DNA of 58,894 bases from Mycolicibacter arupensis. Its GTDB lineage: Bacteria; Actinomycetota; Actinomycetes; Mycobacteriales; Mycobacteriaceae. The DNA is taken from contig NZ_MVHH01000026.1 of NCBI RefSeq assembly GCF_002086515.1, positions 1-58,894 on the forward strand, given 5' to 3'. A program made the translations under genes and the position numbers. The notes under the pieces were generated by a model, which made no database searches, was not told the DNA's origin, and saw nothing but the letters and a program-made list of their open reading frames with translations. Positions 40,340 through 52,147 of this stretch are shown in pieces; the first letter of the stretch is position 1, and every line of letters starts with the position of its first letter.

Positions 40340-41536
40340 ATGGACGCGGCGACCACGAACGCGGGTCTGACCGACTTGAAGTTCCGCCTGGACCGGGATG
40401 ACTTCGCTGACGCGGTGGCGTGGGTGGCGAAATCTCTGCCGGCCCGGCCCACGGTGCCACTTCTGGCCGGGGTGCTGCTGACCGGCTCCGACAACGGTCT
40501 GACCGTGTCGGGTTTCGACTACGAAGTGTCCGCCGAAGTCCAGCTGGCTGCCGAGATCGCTTCTCCGGGAAGTGTTTTGGTTTCCGGGAGGCTGTTGTCG
40601 GACATCACTCGGGCATTGCCGGCCAAGCCGGTCGAAGTTCAGGTGGAGTCCACGCGGGTGTCATTGACCTGCGGTAACGCGCGTTTCTCGCTGCCCACCA
40701 TGACCGTCGAGGATTACCCCACGCTGCCCACCCTGCCCGAAGAGACCGGGGTATTGGCCGCGGATGTGTTCGCCGAAGCGATCGGGCAGGTGGCCGTAGC
40801 CGCCGGCCGCGATGACACCTTGCCCATGTTGACTGGTATCCGCGTCGAAATTTCCGGTAACACAGTCGTTTTGGCCGCAACCGACCGTTTTCGGTTGGCT
40901 GTGCGGGAGTTGACGTGGTCCGCGGCCCCCGGCACCGAGGCTGCGGTTCTGGTACCGGCGAAGACGCTGGCGGAAGCAGCCAAGGCCAGCAGTGACGGCA
41001 ACGAGGTCCACCTGGCTCTGGGCGCCGGTGCTTCGGTCGGCAACGAGGGCCTGCTGGGAATCACCAGCGCCGGCAAACGCAGCACCACCCGACTGCTGGA
41101 CGCGGAGTTCCCCAAGTTCCGGCAGCTGTTGCCCAGTGAGCACCTGGCCGTGGCAACCATCGGCGTGGCAGAGCTCACCGAGGCCATCAAGCGCGTGGCC
41201 TTGGTGGCAGACCGCGGCGCGCAAGTCCGGATGGAGTTGTCGGAGGGCACACTTCGGCTCTCGGCAGGTGCCGAAGATGTCGGACGGGCCGAAGAGGATC
41301 TGCCGATCGATTTCGTCGGTGAACCGTTGACCATCGCGTTCAATCCGACCTACCTGACCGATGGCCTGGGTTCGTTGCACAGCGACAAGGTGTCGATGGG
41401 TTTCACCGACCCGAAGAAACCTGCGGTGCTGCGGCCGGCCGGTGCCGATGACCCGGTGCTGATGGGTGAGGGTCCGTTCCCGGCAGTGCCATCGGACTAC
41501 GTCTACCTGCTGATGCCGGTTCGCCTCCCCGGCTGA
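40340..41536 (+). CDS. dnaN: DNA polymerase III sliding clamp (beta subunit)
   Basis: 398 residues, three clamp domains. Recognisable blocks are [20 protein letters not shown] (domain 1), [20 protein letters not shown] (domain 2) and the C-terminal [12 protein letters not shown]. It forms the ring that tethers polymerase. GAGAGGACG precedes the ATG. 38 nt separate it from recF; the gnd gene that I recall between them in M. smegmatis is absent. Confidence 0.97.
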   Translation: MDAATTNAGLTDLKFRLDRDDFADAVAWVAKSLPARPTVPLLAGVLLTGSDNGLTVSGFDYEVSAEVQLAAEIASPGSVLVSGRLLSDITRALPAKPVEVQVESTRVSLTCGNARFSLPTMTVEDYPTLPTLPEETGVLAADVFAEAIGQVAVAAGRDDTLPMLTGIRVEISGNTVVLAATDRFRLAVRELTWSAAPGTEAAVLVPAKTLAEAAKASSDGNEVHLALGAGASVGNEGLLGITSAGKRSTTRLLDAEFPKFRQLLPSEHLAVATIGVAELTEAIKRVALVADRGAQVRMELSEGTLRLSAGAEDVGRAEEDLPIDFVGEPLTIAFNPTYLTDGLGSLHSDKVSMGFTDPKKPAVLRPAGADDPVLMGEGPFPAVPSDYVYLLMPVRLPG

Positions 41537-41574
41537 TCGGCGCAGCAGCGACGACGGGAGGGGTTGGTTTCTCG

Positions 41575-42735
41575 GTGTATGTCCGCCATGTGGGCCTGCG
41601 GGATTTCCGGTCCTGGGCACATGTCGACCTCGAACTCGAGTCGGGTGCGACGGTACTGGTCGGTCCGAATGGTTTTGGAAAGACGAATCTTGTTGAGGCC
41701 CTGTGGTATTCATCCACATTGGGATCGCACCGAGTTGCCACGGACGCCCCGCTGATTCGTTCCGGTGCCAGCCGGGCTGTGGTCTCGACGATTGTGGTCA
41801 ATGAGGGCCGCGAACTGGCCGTCGATCTGGAGATAGCCGCGGGCCGCGCCAACAAGGTGCGCCTCAACCGGGCTCCGGTGCGCCATGCGCGTGAGGTGGT
41901 GGGGGTCCTGCGGGCGGTGCTGTTCGCCCCGGAGGATCTGGCGCTGGTGCGGGGCGACCCCGGTGAGCGACGCCGCTATCTCGACGAGTTGGCCAGCGTG
42001 CGTCGGCCCAGGATCGCGGGCGTGCGGGCCGACTATGACAAAGTGCTGCGCCAACGCACCGCGTTGCTCAAAAGTGCGCCGGGTGCGCTGCACCGTGGGG
42101 ACCGTACCGTGCTGGACACGCTCGACGTGTGGGATTCCCAGCTGGCCCTGCATGGCGCTGAGCTGATGGCCGCGCGGATCGACCTGGTGAATCAGTTGGC
42201 CCCGGAGGTCCAGAAGGCCTACCAGTTGCTGGCGCCGGGGAGCCGTACCGCGGCGGTGGCCTATCGACCGAAACTGGATCTCGATCCACGTGAAACACAT
42301 CCCGATGTCGCCGAACTCCAGCAAGCGCTGCTCACCGAACTGGCACGCCGGCGCAGCGCGGAACTTGACCGGGGCGTCTGTCTGGTCGGCCCGCACCGTG
42401 ACGAATTGGAATTGCGCCTCGGCGAGACTCCGGTGAAAGGCTTTGCCAGCCATGGTGAGTCGTGGTCCATGGCACTTTCGCTGAGGTTGGCATCGTACGA
42501 ATTGCTGCGCAGCGAGGGTGCCGAGCCGGTACTGCTGCTCGACGACGTCTTCGCTGAGTTAGATGCCGCCCGGCGCCAGGCCCTGGCCGGGGTCGCCGCC
42601 GCCGCCGAGCAGGTACTGATCACCGCCGCCGTCGCCGAAGACATCCCGTCTGAGTGGCAGGCCCGCCGCATACGTATCGCGGTCGCCGAAGGAGACGAGG
42701 GCCGCGTCTCCGAATTGGTCGGAGACCTCGCATGA
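41575..42735 (+). CDS. recF: DNA replication/repair ATPase RecF
   Basis: 386 residues. Walker A GPNGFGKT (30-37), ABC-type signature region [13 protein letters not shown] and Walker [14 protein letters not shown]. It loads or supports RecA at gaps with RecO/RecR. GTG start at 41575. Its TGA overlaps the ATG of dciA (ATGA). Confidence 0.96.
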   Translation: MYVRHVGLRDFRSWAHVDLELESGATVLVGPNGFGKTNLVEALWYSSTLGSHRVATDAPLIRSGASRAVVSTIVVNEGRELAVDLEIAAGRANKVRLNRAPVRHAREVVGVLRAVLFAPEDLALVRGDPGERRRYLDELASVRRPRIAGVRADYDKVLRQRTALLKSAPGALHRGDRTVLDTLDVWDSQLALHGAELMAARIDLVNQLAPEVQKAYQLLAPGSRTAAVAYRPKLDLDPRETHPDVAELQQALLTELARRRSAELDRGVCLVGPHRDELELRLGETPVKGFASHGESWSMALSLRLASYELLRSEGAEPVLLLDDVFAELDAARRQALAGVAAAAEQVLITAAVAEDIPSEWQARRIRIAVAEGDEGRVSELVGDLA

Positions 42736-43310
42736 ACGATTCAGATGAGTCGTCCGAGGAGAACGCCTGGCAGCCACCGGCTCATCTGGCGGGGTTGTCC
42801 GGCATGGATCTGGTGCGCCGCACCCTGGCCGAGGCCCGCGAAGCCGCGCGCAGCCAGGGCAAGGATGTCGGGCAGGGTCGCCGGGCCCCGTTGCGTCGGC
42901 GAACGCCTGCAACGGGCGGGGGCTGGCGCAGTTGGTCGGGGCCGGGGCCGGACCGCCGCGACCCCCAGACCCTGGGTTCGGCGACCCGCGACCTTGCCCA
43001 GTCGCGGGGCTGGTCGGCGCAGGTGGCCGAAGGAACGGTGCTCGGTCAGTGGCGCACGGTGGTCGGTGACGACATCGCCGCCCACGCGATTCCCACCCGC
43101 CTGAGCGACGGAGTCCTGAGCGTTTCGGCCGAATCCACCGCCTGGGCCACGCAATTGCGCCTGGTCCAGGCGCAACTGCTGGCCAAGATCGCCGCGGCTG
43201 TAGGTGACGGCGTCGTCAAGACCTTGAAGATCACCGGCCCCACCGCGCCGTCGTGGCGTAAGGGACCGTTGCACGTCTCGGGCCGGGGCCCACGCGACAC
43301 CTACGGGTGA
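42732..43310 (+). CDS. dciA: DciA-type replicative helicase operator (DUF721, Rv0004 family)
   Basis: 192 residues: a basic, disordered N-terminus (about 1-85), then a DUF721/KH-like domain (about 90-175: [40 protein letters not shown]). Bacterial DciA assists DnaB loading where DnaC is absent, and the M. tuberculosis protein is reported as an essential replication factor. ATGA overlap with recF. Confidence 0.9.
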   Translation: MNDSDESSEENAWQPPAHLAGLSGMDLVRRTLAEAREAARSQGKDVGQGRRAPLRRRTPATGGGWRSWSGPGPDRRDPQTLGSATRDLAQSRGWSAQVAEGTVLGQWRTVVGDDIAAHAIPTRLSDGVLSVSAESTAWATQLRLVQAQLLAKIAAAVGDGVVKTLKITGPTAPSWRKGPLHVSGRGPRDTYG

Positions 43311-43347
43311 GCCCCTCAGGATCAGCCGCCTGAGCGCCGCTACGAGC

Positions 43348-43375
43348 AAAAAAATCGCTCCGGCCAACGGCCGGA
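43348..43375 (-). terminator. Canonical intrinsic terminator pointing leftward, between dciA and gyrB
   Basis: Stem TCCGGCC-AAC-GGCCGGA (43359-43375). Reading leftward it is followed by GCGA and seven T (43348-43354). Both flanking genes read rightward, so on their strand it is a stem without a T-tract; it fits antisense transcription better. Confidence 0.6.
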
Positions 43376-43462
43376 CACGAGGCAAACCGCGATATCGACG
43401 CCACGGCGCGATCAGATGGGCAGAAACACCCGAAGAAATTACTCGCCGTCGGGCCCCCAAGG

Positions 43463-43468
43463 TAGACT
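43463..43468 (+). promoter_or_regulatory. -10 element TAGACT of gyrB
   Basis: TAGACT about 75 nt before the gyrB start, in a 232-bp gap; the -35 is not clear. Confidence 0.4.
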
Positions 43469-43470
43469 GA

Positions 43471-45558
<2,088 letters not shown>

Positions 45559-45646
45559 AGACACCTCGCGAAGCCGCGCACCGCGCGACGTCCGCGATAT
45601 CTCGCAACATCTGACCAGCCCGACTTCTGACCAGAACGAGGAATAG

Positions 45647-48142
45647 ATGACAGACACCACGCTGCCGCCCGGGGACGACTCGGTGGACCGGATCGAACCG
45701 GTCGACATCCAGCAGGAGATGCAGCGCAGCTACATCGACTATGCGATGAGCGTGATCGTGGGCCGCGCGCTGCCGGAGGTCCGCGACGGTCTCAAGCCGG
45801 TGCACCGCCGCGTCCTGTATGCCATGTACGACTCGGGTTTCCGCCCGGACCGCAGCCATGCGAAGTCCGCGCGCTCTGTCGCCGAGACGATGGGTAACTA
45901 CCACCCGCACGGTGACGCCTCGATCTACGACACCCTGGTGCGCATGGCCCAGCCCTGGTCGCTGCGCTACCCCTTGGTCGACGGGCAGGGCAACTTCGGT
46001 TCGCCGGGTAACGACCCCGCGGCCGCCATGCGTTACACCGAGGCCCGGCTGACCCCGCTGGCCATGGAGATGCTGCGCGAGATCGACGAAGAGACAGTCG
46101 ATTTCGTACCGAACTACGACGGCCGGGTACAAGAACCAACGGTGTTGCCCAGCCGCTTCCCGAACCTGCTGGCCAACGGATCCGGTGGCATCGCGGTCGG
46201 TATGGCGACCAACATCCCGCCGCACAACCTGCGGGAGCTGGCCGAGGCGGTCTTCTGGTGCCTGGACAACCACGAAGCCGATGAAGAGACCACGCTCGAG
46301 GCGATGATGGAGCGGGTCAAGGGCCCGGACTTCCCCACCTCCGGGCTGATCGTCGGCTCCCAAGGCATCAACGACGCCTACCGCACCGGTCGCGGCTCTA
46401 TCCGGATGCGCGGGGTGGTCGAGATCGAGGAGGACTCACGCGGCCGAGCCCTGCTGGTCATCACCGAACTGCCCTATCAGGTCAACCACGACAACTTCAT
46501 CACCTCGATCGCCGAGCAGGTTCGTGATGGAAAGTTGGTGGGAATCGCCAACATCGAGGACCAGAGCAGCGACCGCGTGGGCCTGCGTATCGTCGTGGAG
46601 ATCAAGCGCGACGCGGTGGCCAAGGTGGTGCTGAACAACCTCTACAAGCACACCCAGCTACAGACCAGCTTCGGCGCGAACATGCTCTCGATCGTCGACG
46701 GCGTGCCGCGCACCCTGCGGCTGGACCAGATGATCCGCTACTACGTGGCGCACCAGCTCGATGTGATCGTGCGCCGCACCCGCTACCGGCTCCGCAAGGC
46801 CGAGGAGCGCGCCCACATTCTGCGCGGCCTGGTCAAGGCGCTCGACGCCCTCGACGAAGTCATCGCCCTGATCCGCGCATCGCAGACCGTCGACATCGCC
46901 CGGCAGGGCCTGATCGAGCTGCTTGAGATCGATGACATTCAGGCTCAAGCGATTCTGGACATGCAGCTGCGCCGGCTGGCCGCGCTGGAACGCCAGAAGA
47001 TCATCGATGAATTGGCCAAGATCGAGGCCGAGATCGCCGATCTCAAGGACATCCTGGACAAGCCGGAGCGCCAGCGTGCGATCGTGCACGACGAGTTGGC
47101 CGAGTTGGTCGAGAAGCACGGCGACGACCGTCGCACCCGGATCATCGCCGCCGACGGCGACGTCGCGGACGAGGACCTGATCGCCCGCGAGGACGTGGTC
47201 GTCACGATCACCGAGACCGGTTACGCCAAGCGCACCAAGACCGACCTGTACCGCAGCCAGAAGCGCGGCGGCAAGGGCGTTCAGGGTGCAGGCCTCAAGC
47301 AGGACGACATCGTGGCGCACTTCTTCGTGTGCTCGACGCACGATTGGATCCTGTTCTTCACCACTCAGGGCCGGGTGTACCGGGCCAAGGCCTACGAGCT
47401 GCCGGAGGCGTTGCGAACCGCGCGCGGCCAGCATGTGGCCAACCTGCTGGCCTTCCAGCCCGAGGAGCGCATCGCCCAGGTCATCCAGATCAAGAGCTAC
47501 GAGGACGCGCCGTATCTGGTGTTGGCCACTCGCAACGGCCTGGTGAAGAAGTCCAAGCTCACCGACTTCGACTCCAACCGCTCCGGCGGCATCGTCGCGA
47601 TCAACCTGCGCGACGCGGACGAGCTGGTGGGCGCAGTGCTGTGCTCATCCGAGGATGATCTGCTGCTGGTCTCGGCCAACGGTCAGTCCATCCGGTTCTC
47701 GGCCACCGACGAGGCGTTGCGGCCGATGGGCCGGGCCACCTCCGGTGTGCAGGGCATGCGGTTCAACGCCGATGACCGGCTGCTGTCGCTCAACGTGGTC
47801 CGCGAGGACACCTATCTGCTGGTGGCCACCGCCGGTGGCTATGCCAAGCGAACCGCGATCGAGGAGTACACGGCGCAGGGTCGCGGCGGTAAGGGCATCT
47901 TGACCATTCAGTACGATTCGCGGCGAGGCAGGTTGGTCGGAGCCCTGATCGTGGACGACGACAGCGAGCTCTACGCGATCACCTCCGGCGGCGGAGTCAT
48001 CCGCACCGGGGCGCGGCAGGTCCGTAAGGCAGGACGTCAGACCAAGGGCGTTCGGTTGATGAACTTGGGTGATGGCGACACACTGATAGCGATTGCGCGG
48101 AACGCCGACGAAGAGGCGGCCGACGAGGAATCGGGTAGCTGA
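45647..48142 (+). CDS. gyrA: DNA gyrase subunit A
   Basis: 831 residues. Catalytic Tyr130 lies in [13 protein letters not shown]. The quinolone region [12 protein letters not shown] (86-97) has Ala91, Ser92 and Asp95, the wild-type mycobacterial pattern. The C-terminal DNA-wrapping domain has the GyrA box QKRGGKG. No intein interrupts the Tyr130 region, unlike some mycobacteria. GAGGAAT precedes the ATG; an 88-nt gap separates it from gyrB. Confidence 0.97.
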   Translation: MTDTTLPPGDDSVDRIEPVDIQQEMQRSYIDYAMSVIVGRALPEVRDGLKPVHRRVLYAMYDSGFRPDRSHAKSARSVAETMGNYHPHGDASIYDTLVRMAQPWSLRYPLVDGQGNFGSPGNDPAAAMRYTEARLTPLAMEMLREIDEETVDFVPNYDGRVQEPTVLPSRFPNLLANGSGGIAVGMATNIPPHNLRELAEAVFWCLDNHEADEETTLEAMMERVKGPDFPTSGLIVGSQGINDAYRTGRGSIRMRGVVEIEEDSRGRALLVITELPYQVNHDNFITSIAEQVRDGKLVGIANIEDQSSDRVGLRIVVEIKRDAVAKVVLNNLYKHTQLQTSFGANMLSIVDGVPRTLRLDQMIRYYVAHQLDVIVRRTRYRLRKAEERAHILRGLVKALDALDEVIALIRASQTVDIARQGLIELLEIDDIQAQAILDMQLRRLAALERQKIIDELAKIEAEIADLKDILDKPERQRAIVHDELAELVEKHGDDRRTRIIAADGDVADEDLIAREDVVVTITETGYAKRTKTDLYRSQKRGGKGVQGAGLKQDDIVAHFFVCSTHDWILFFTTQGRVYRAKAYELPEALRTARGQHVANLLAFQPEERIAQVIQIKSYEDAPYLVLATRNGLVKKSKLTDFDSNRSGGIVAINLRDADELVGAVLCSSEDDLLLVSANGQSIRFSATDEALRPMGRATSGVQGMRFNADDRLLSLNVVREDTYLLVATAGGYAKRTAIEEYTAQGRGGKGILTIQYDSRRGRLVGALIVDDDSELYAITSGGGVIRTGARQVRKAGRQTKGVRLMNLGDGDTLIAIARNADEEAADEESGS

Positions 48143-48198
48143 ATCCGACGTCAGACCCGACCGCTGCGCGGCCGGGATACGCAGGTAAGGAGCCGTGG

Positions 48199-49065
48199 GT
48201 GAGCGCACCGAACGAGCCGGGGCACCCGGGCACCGGGGGCAAGGCGGAGACGTCCGGAAACGGGCCCTCCGAACCGGGTCAGCGGCCACCGGGCCGTCCC
48301 GGTCGGATCACCGAGACCGGGGAAGCCCCGCCGTGGCAACGCGGCGGCCAGCCCCGGCAGCCGGCGCCGCCGCGGCAGGCAGACCCGGCCGCGGGCCAGC
48401 ACTCCGCCGGCGTCGACGAACGCCTCCGGCGGTTCGTGTCCGGTTCGGCCGCCCCGGCGGCCCCGCCTGCGCCCGCGGCCGCGCCGCAGGCCGCTGCCAA
48501 ACCGCCGGTGTCGGCCAAACCGCCGGCCAAGCCACCCGCCCAGCCCGCGAAACCCCCCGTACAGCAGGCCAAGCCGGCGGCCAAGGTTGCGCCGCCGGTG
48601 AAGCAGGCGCCGTCGGACGACGCCTACGCCAGCGAACTGCCGGATCTGTCGGAGCCCCCTCAGCGGCGCCCCGCGGTGCGGCGCCCGCAGGTGACGGCCG
48701 GGACGCGGGGTCCGCTGCGCGCCAGCATGCAGATCCGGCGAATCGACCCCTGGAGTGCGCTCAAGGTGTCCTTGCTGTTGTCGACGGCGCTATTCTTCGT
48801 CTGGATGATCGCCGTGGCCGTGCTCTACGTGGCGCTGGGCGCGATGGGCGTCTGGAGCAAACTCAACAGCAACGTCGGTGATCTGTTGACCAACAACAGT
48901 GCGGCCGAACTGGTTTCGGCCGGTTCGATTTTCGGCGGCGCCGCGCTGATCGGGTTGGTCAACGTCGTGGTGTTGACCGCCCTGGCAACGTTGGGAGTGG
49001 TGATCTACAACCTCAGCACCGACGTGGTCGGCGGGGTGGAGGTCACCCTGGCCGACCGGGACTGA
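48199..49065 (+). CDS. DUF3566 membrane protein (Rv0007 family)
   Basis: 288 residues. A long low-complexity cytoplasmic N-terminus (about 1-170) is rich in Pro, Ala and Lys (repeated [18 protein letters not shown] stretches). The DUF3566 domain follows, with [20 protein letters not shown] and two membrane helices (about 193-220 and 250-278). Conserved after gyrA in mycobacteria; function unknown. The GTG at 48199 has TAAGGAG 6 nt upstream. Confidence 0.88.
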   Translation: MSAPNEPGHPGTGGKAETSGNGPSEPGQRPPGRPGRITETGEAPPWQRGGQPRQPAPPRQADPAAGQHSAGVDERLRRFVSGSAAPAAPPAPAAAPQAAAKPPVSAKPPAKPPAQPAKPPVQQAKPAAKVAPPVKQAPSDDAYASELPDLSEPPQRRPAVRRPQVTAGTRGPLRASMQIRRIDPWSALKVSLLLSTALFFVWMIAVAVLYVALGAMGVWSKLNSNVGDLLTNNSAAELVSAGSIFGGAALIGLVNVVVLTALATLGVVIYNLSTDVVGGVEVTLADRD

Positions 49066-49087
49066 CCGGGCGGGTGTTCAGGGCATT

Positions 49088-49117
49088 TTGGTGAGCGGGC
49101 ACCCAGTGCGGTAATCT
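49088..49117 (+). promoter_or_regulatory. Promoter of the tRNA-Ile/tRNA-Ala unit
   Basis: TTGGTG (49088-49093), an 18-nt spacer and TAATCT (49112-49117), a good sigma-A match, placing the start about 16 nt before tRNA-Ile. Confidence 0.6.
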
Positions 49118-49139
49118 CGCTCGGTCGCAAGACGACTAC

Positions 49140-49213
49140 GGGCCTATAGCTCAGGCGGTTAGAGCGCTTCGCTGATAACGAAGAGGTCGGAGGTTCGAGT
49201 CCTCCTAGGCCCA
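49140..49213 (+). tRNA. ileT: tRNA-Ile (anticodon GAT)
   Basis: 74 nt. Acceptor GGGCCTA pairs with TAGGCCC; the anticodon GAT is at 49174-49176 in a CTTCG/CGAAG stem; T-arm GGAGG-TTCGAGT-CCTCC. Discriminator A at 49213; CCA is not encoded. Confidence 0.97.
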
Positions 49214-49225
49214 CGAGTCCCACCA

Positions 49226-49298
49226 GGGGCCTTAGCTCAGTTGGTAGAGCGCTGCCTTTGCAAGGCAGATGTCAGGAGTTCGAATCTCCTAGGCTCCA
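49226..49298 (+). tRNA. alaT: tRNA-Ala (anticodon TGC)
   Basis: 73 nt. Acceptor GGGGCCT pairs with AGGCTCC and contains the G3:U70 pair that identifies alanine tRNA. The anticodon TGC is at 49259-49261. It lies 12 nt after tRNA-Ile; CCA is not encoded. Confidence 0.97.
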
Positions 49299-49357
49299 CA
49301 GTGCGAACGCGCGAGCGTCGCGGTTACTTCTTGGGCTGTCACCGGCGCCCAACGGCA

Positions 49358-49783
49358 TCAAATCTTGTGCGGCGCGTCCACACTCGGCGGGCGGGGCGAC
49401 GTCTCCTGCGGCCGGTTCGAGCGCCGGATCAGCACCGCCACCACGCCACCGGCCAGCAGTGCCGCACCGGCGGCCCCCACCAGCAGCCAGGGCCGGCGTA
49501 GGTGCCGGCGAGGGGCAGCTCCCTCGAGCAGCTCCGGCAGGCCGGCGACGGCCTCCTGAGCCGCCGCCAACTCTCGGGCCGCCGCGTCGGCGGCTTCGGC
49601 CACGCGGTCGGACAGTTGACTCTCCCGGTAGAGCCGCCGCAGTTCGACCGCGCCGCGGCGTACCGCGTCCCCGCTGAGCCCTACCGCGCCGCGTGCCACG
49701 TCAACCGGCCCGGGGGCGGAATAGGCCAAGCCCCGGGTCAGTCGCTCGCGGTGGGTCAACGGGGTCTGGGTCGCCAGGCGCAT
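49358..49783 (-). CDS. cwsA: Cell wall synthesis protein CwsA
   Basis: 141 residues: a conserved N-terminal [20 protein letters not shown] block, a helical middle (about 40-85), one membrane helix (about 99-120) and a proline-rich end. In mycobacteria CwsA interacts with CrgA and Wag31 and helps septal and polar wall synthesis; crgA is encoded nearby. The ATG at 49783 lies 7 nt after TAGCGT, so a leaderless transcript is likely. Divergent from ppiA. Confidence 0.88.
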   Translation of the reverse strand: MRLATQTPLTHRERLTRGLAYSAPGPVDVARGAVGLSGDAVRRGAVELRRLYRESQLSDRVAEAADAAARELAAAQEAVAGLPELLEGAAPRRHLRRPWLLVGAAGAALLAGGVVAVLIRRSNRPQETSPRPPSVDAPHKI

Positions 49784-49790
49784 GGGCCCA

Positions 49791-49796
49791 ACGCTA
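49791..49796 (-). promoter_or_regulatory. -10 element TAGCGT, predicted leaderless start of cwsA
   Basis: On the minus strand TAGCGT, 7 nt, then ATG 49783; no ribosome-binding site. Confidence 0.5.
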
Positions 49797-49841
49797 CCCG
49801 TGACGCAGCCCTCCACCCCGGGAATGGCACACTGTCTTCCC

Positions 49842-50372
49842 ATGACCAACAGCTCCATTGCCACCGCGACCGCCACGCTGCACACCAACCGCGGCGACAT
49901 CAAGATCGCGTTGTTCGGCAACCACGCCCCCAAGACCGTCGCCAACTTCGTCGGCCTGGCTCAGGGCACCAAGGAGTACTCCACCACCAACGCCTCCGGC
50001 GGCTCGTCGGGCCCGTTCTACGACGGCGCGGTGTTCCACCGGGTGATCAACGGGTTCATGATCCAGGGCGGCGACCCGACCGGCACCGGCCGCGGCGGCC
50101 CCGGCTACAAGTTCGAGGACGAGTTCCACCCCGAGCTGGTGTTCGACAAGCCCTACCTGCTGGCGATGGCCAACGCCGGTCCCGGGACCAACGGCTCGCA
50201 GTTCTTCATCACCGTCGGGCAGACCCCGCACCTGAACCGCAAGCACACCATCTTCGGTGAGGTTGTGGACGCGGACTCCCAGCGCGTGGTGGACGCCATC
50301 GCCACGACCGCCACGGACCGCGCCGACCGGCCCTCCGAGCCGGTCGTGATCGAGTCGATCACCGTCTCCTAA
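49842..50372 (+). CDS. ppiA: Peptidyl-prolyl cis-trans isomerase (cyclophilin) PpiA
   Basis: 176 residues, single cyclophilin domain without signal peptide. Active-site [29 protein letters not shown] and [13 protein letters not shown] blocks are present. The ATG at 49842 was chosen from alignment to relatives; an additional upstream extension is not conserved. It ends at a bidirectional hairpin shared with the convergent downstream gene. Confidence 0.95.
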   Translation: MTNSSIATATATLHTNRGDIKIALFGNHAPKTVANFVGLAQGTKEYSTTNASGGSSGPFYDGAVFHRVINGFMIQGGDPTGTGRGGPGYKFEDEFHPELVFDKPYLLAMANAGPGTNGSQFFITVGQTPHLNRKHTIFGEVVDADSQRVVDAIATTATDRADRPSEPVVIESITVS

Positions 50373-50380
50373 GCCGACGG

Positions 50381-50407
50381 CACCTGCCCCTGGATCAGGG
50401 GCAGGTG
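50381..50407. terminator. Bidirectional terminator-like hairpin between ppiA and the Rv0010c homologue
   Basis: Perfect 12-bp stem CACCTGCCCCTG / CAGGGGCAGGTG with a GAT loop, 8 nt after the ppiA stop. No T-tract. The right arm encodes the last codons of the convergent gene, including its stop. Confidence 0.7.
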
Positions 50408-50826
50408 TAACCGGCCGCGTTGAGTGCGGTGAGCACCTCACGCGGGTCGGTCCCCAAATCCCACCGCGACAGGATCAGCATCTGGTCGTCGCGCGTCTCG
50501 ATCTCCAGCAGCCGGTGCTTGCGGCCGATCCGCTGATATTCCGTCACGCGGAGTCGGGTGAGGCTGTCCTGGGTCAATACCGTGGTGTGCCACCATCCGC
50601 GCACCGCCAGCCCGTCGAACGTCAGTGCCAACTTGGGCCGTGCCCGCCAGGACATGCCGGCAAACACCAGCAGCCCCAGTCCGGCAACGCCGGCCAGCAC
50701 GCGTCCGGGCACATCTGTCGCCAACGTCACTGCGCCGATCGCCAGCACCGCTCCCACCACCGCGCAGCCGGCGATCCCGCCCGCGGGTGGTGACCATTGC
50801 GTGCGGGCAGCCGCGTTCTCACTCAT
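50395..50826 (-). CDS. Membrane protein with PH-like domain (Rv0010c family)
   Basis: 143 residues. Two membrane helices (about 15-35 and 40-58) are followed by a PH-like beta domain (LALTFDGLAVRGWWHTTVLT, LLEIETRDDQMLILSRWDLG). Function unknown. The ATG at 50826 has AGGTGG just upstream; a GTG at 50832 is possible. Its 3' end is part of the terminator hairpin. Confidence 0.85.
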   Translation of the reverse strand: MSENAAARTQWSPPAGGIAGCAVVGAVLAIGAVTLATDVPGRVLAGVAGLGLLVFAGMSWRARPKLALTFDGLAVRGWWHTTVLTQDSLTRLRVTEYQRIGRKHRLLEIETRDDQMLILSRWDLGTDPREVLTALNAAGYTCP

Positions 50827-50846
50827 GTCCACCTGCGGAGAGAAAG

Positions 50847-50878
50847 TTATCTACAGGAGTTGTCCACAGTGGGGATAA
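50847..50878. other. DnaA-box-like cluster between crgA and the Rv0010c homologue
   Basis: TTATCTACA (50847-50855), TTGTCCACA (50860-50868, exact mycobacterial consensus) and TGGGGATAA (50870-50878, inverse of TTATCCCCA) lie within 32 bp, just upstream of the Rv0010c homologue. Confidence 0.6.
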
Positions 50879-50915
50879 ATCACATCGTTGTGATTGAGCA
50901 ATCGCTTGGTTGCTC
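50878..50915. other. Two adjacent inverted repeats downstream of crgA
   Basis: AATCACA-TCGT-TGTGATT (50878-50895) and GAGCAA-N8-TTGCTC (50896-50915). The second could end crgA transcription; the first resembles a regulator half-site pair (TCACA/TGTGA, CRP-like but in inverse order). Confidence 0.55.
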
Positions 50916-50967
50916 GGCTGGTTGTGCAGACCGCCCGAAATCACCAGAAATCTCGTGTCTGCGCAGC

Positions 50968-51252
50968 TCAGTGCCAGCGCATGGTGAGCAACAGCCCGGA
51001 GATCATGAAGGCAAACGCGATGGCGTAGTTCCACGGACCCAGGTCGGCCATCCAGTTGAGGGCCGCGGGAGCGTCCAGTCCGGTGGCGCCGAGCTGATAC
51101 ACCATCAGCCACGCCAGCCCCAGAAGCATCAGCCCCAGGAACGTCGCGACAAACCAGGCGCTCGACGGGCCGCCTTTGAGTTTGACCGGGGTACGGCTCA
51201 CCGACGAGGGGGTGAAGCTGGTGGACTTCTTACGAACCTTGGACTTGGGCAT
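50968..51252 (-). CDS. crgA: Cell division protein CrgA
   Basis: 94 residues: a basic N-terminus MPKSKVRKK, two membrane helices (about 33-52 and 70-90) and the family ending [20 protein letters not shown]. In mycobacteria it bridges FtsZ, FtsI and CwsA at the divisome. The ATG at 51252 has GAGG about 6 nt upstream. Confidence 0.95.
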   Translation of the reverse strand: MPKSKVRKKSTSFTPSSVSRTPVKLKGGPSSAWFVATFLGLMLLGLAWLMVYQLGATGLDAPAALNWMADLGPWNYAIAFAFMISGLLLTMRWH

Positions 51253-51344
51253 CGGTACCTCGGGACGGTGCGGCGTGAAGCTGCGAGTATGGGTCCGTAC
51301 GAGATTAGCCCAGCAGGGCAACTCAGCCGAGAACGGGAGAGCCG

Positions 51345-52109
51345 ATGGAGCGCAAGGGGCTGTCCGCGTCGCCGGGCCGGCGCTCCCCGTGGCAGCTGGG
51401 GGTTCCGGTGGTCTGTGTCCTGGCCGGCCTGCTGCTGGCGGCCACCCACGGGGTATCCGGCGGCAAAGAGATCCGCCGCGGGGACGCTCCCCGACTGGTC
51501 GACTTGGTCCGTGCCACCCAGACCACCGTGGAAGAACTCACCGCGCAGCGTGACGCCCTGGCGACCGGCGTCGGTTCGGTCCACGGACGCGGCTCCGGCG
51601 TTGCCCTGTCGGCGATGCGCAAGCGCAGCGAGCAACTGACCGATGCCGCCGGCCTGGAGGCCATGTACGGGCCGGGACTGGTGGTGACGTTGACCGACGC
51701 CCAGCGTGACGCCAATGGCCGGTTCCCCCGGGACGCCTCCCCCGACGACTTGGTGGTGCACCAACAAGACATCTCCGCGGTGCTCAACGCCTTGTGGAGC
51801 GCCGGCGCCGAGGCCGTGCAGATGCAGGACCAGCGGATCACCGCGTCATCGGCTCCCCGCTGTGTCGGCAACACCCTGCTGCTGGAGGGTCGAACCTACA
51901 GTCCCCCCTATGTGTTGACCGCGATCGGAGACCCGGCCGCGATGCAGGCCGCCCTGGCCGCCGACCCGCTGGTCAGTCTGTACAAGCAGTATGTGATTCG
52001 GTTCGGCCTGGGCTACAGCGAACAGGTGAGCACGGACGTGGAAGTCGCCGAGACACCCGCCGTGGCCCGGATGCGTTACGCGGTGCCGGCCGGACCGGTG
52101 GACTACTGA
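51345..52109 (+). CDS. DUF881 membrane protein (Rv0012 family)
   Basis: 254 residues. One N-terminal membrane helix (about 12-32), a short coiled-coil (about 45-75) and an extracytoplasmic DUF881 domain (about 95-250: [33 protein letters not shown]). DUF881 proteins sit beside division genes in actinobacteria; function unknown. GGGAGAG precedes the ATG. Confidence 0.87.
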   Translation: MERKGLSASPGRRSPWQLGVPVVCVLAGLLLAATHGVSGGKEIRRGDAPRLVDLVRATQTTVEELTAQRDALATGVGSVHGRGSGVALSAMRKRSEQLTDAAGLEAMYGPGLVVTLTDAQRDANGRFPRDASPDDLVVHQQDISAVLNALWSAGAEAVQMQDQRITASSAPRCVGNTLLLEGRTYSPPYVLTAIGDPAAMQAALAADPLVSLYKQYVIRFGLGYSEQVSTDVEVAETPAVARMRYAVPAGPVDY

Positions 52110-52134
52110 CACCGATCCCCCGTTTCGGCGGCGG

Positions 52135-52140
52135 TAGCCT
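52135..52140 (+). promoter_or_regulatory. -10 element TAGCCT, predicted leaderless start of trpG
   Basis: TAGCCT, 7 nt, GTG at 52148; no Shine-Dalgarno sequence. Confidence 0.5.
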
Positions 52141-52147
52141 GTTGGGC

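Noticed and set aside
41537..41574. gnd between dnaN and recF
   Set aside because: Present in M. smegmatis as I recall; here only 38 nt separate the genes.
45920..45935. Fluoroquinolone-resistance change in GyrA
   Set aside because: Ala91, Ser92 and Asp95 match wild-type mycobacteria; Thr96 corresponds to a neutral polymorphism.
45647..48142. Possible GyrA intein
   Set aside because: Some mycobacteria carry one near the catalytic tyrosine; here [10 protein letters not shown] is uninterrupted and length is normal.
49241..49677. Plus-strand frames running from tRNA-Ala into cwsA
   Set aside because: They overlap the tRNA and mirror the cwsA coding sequence.
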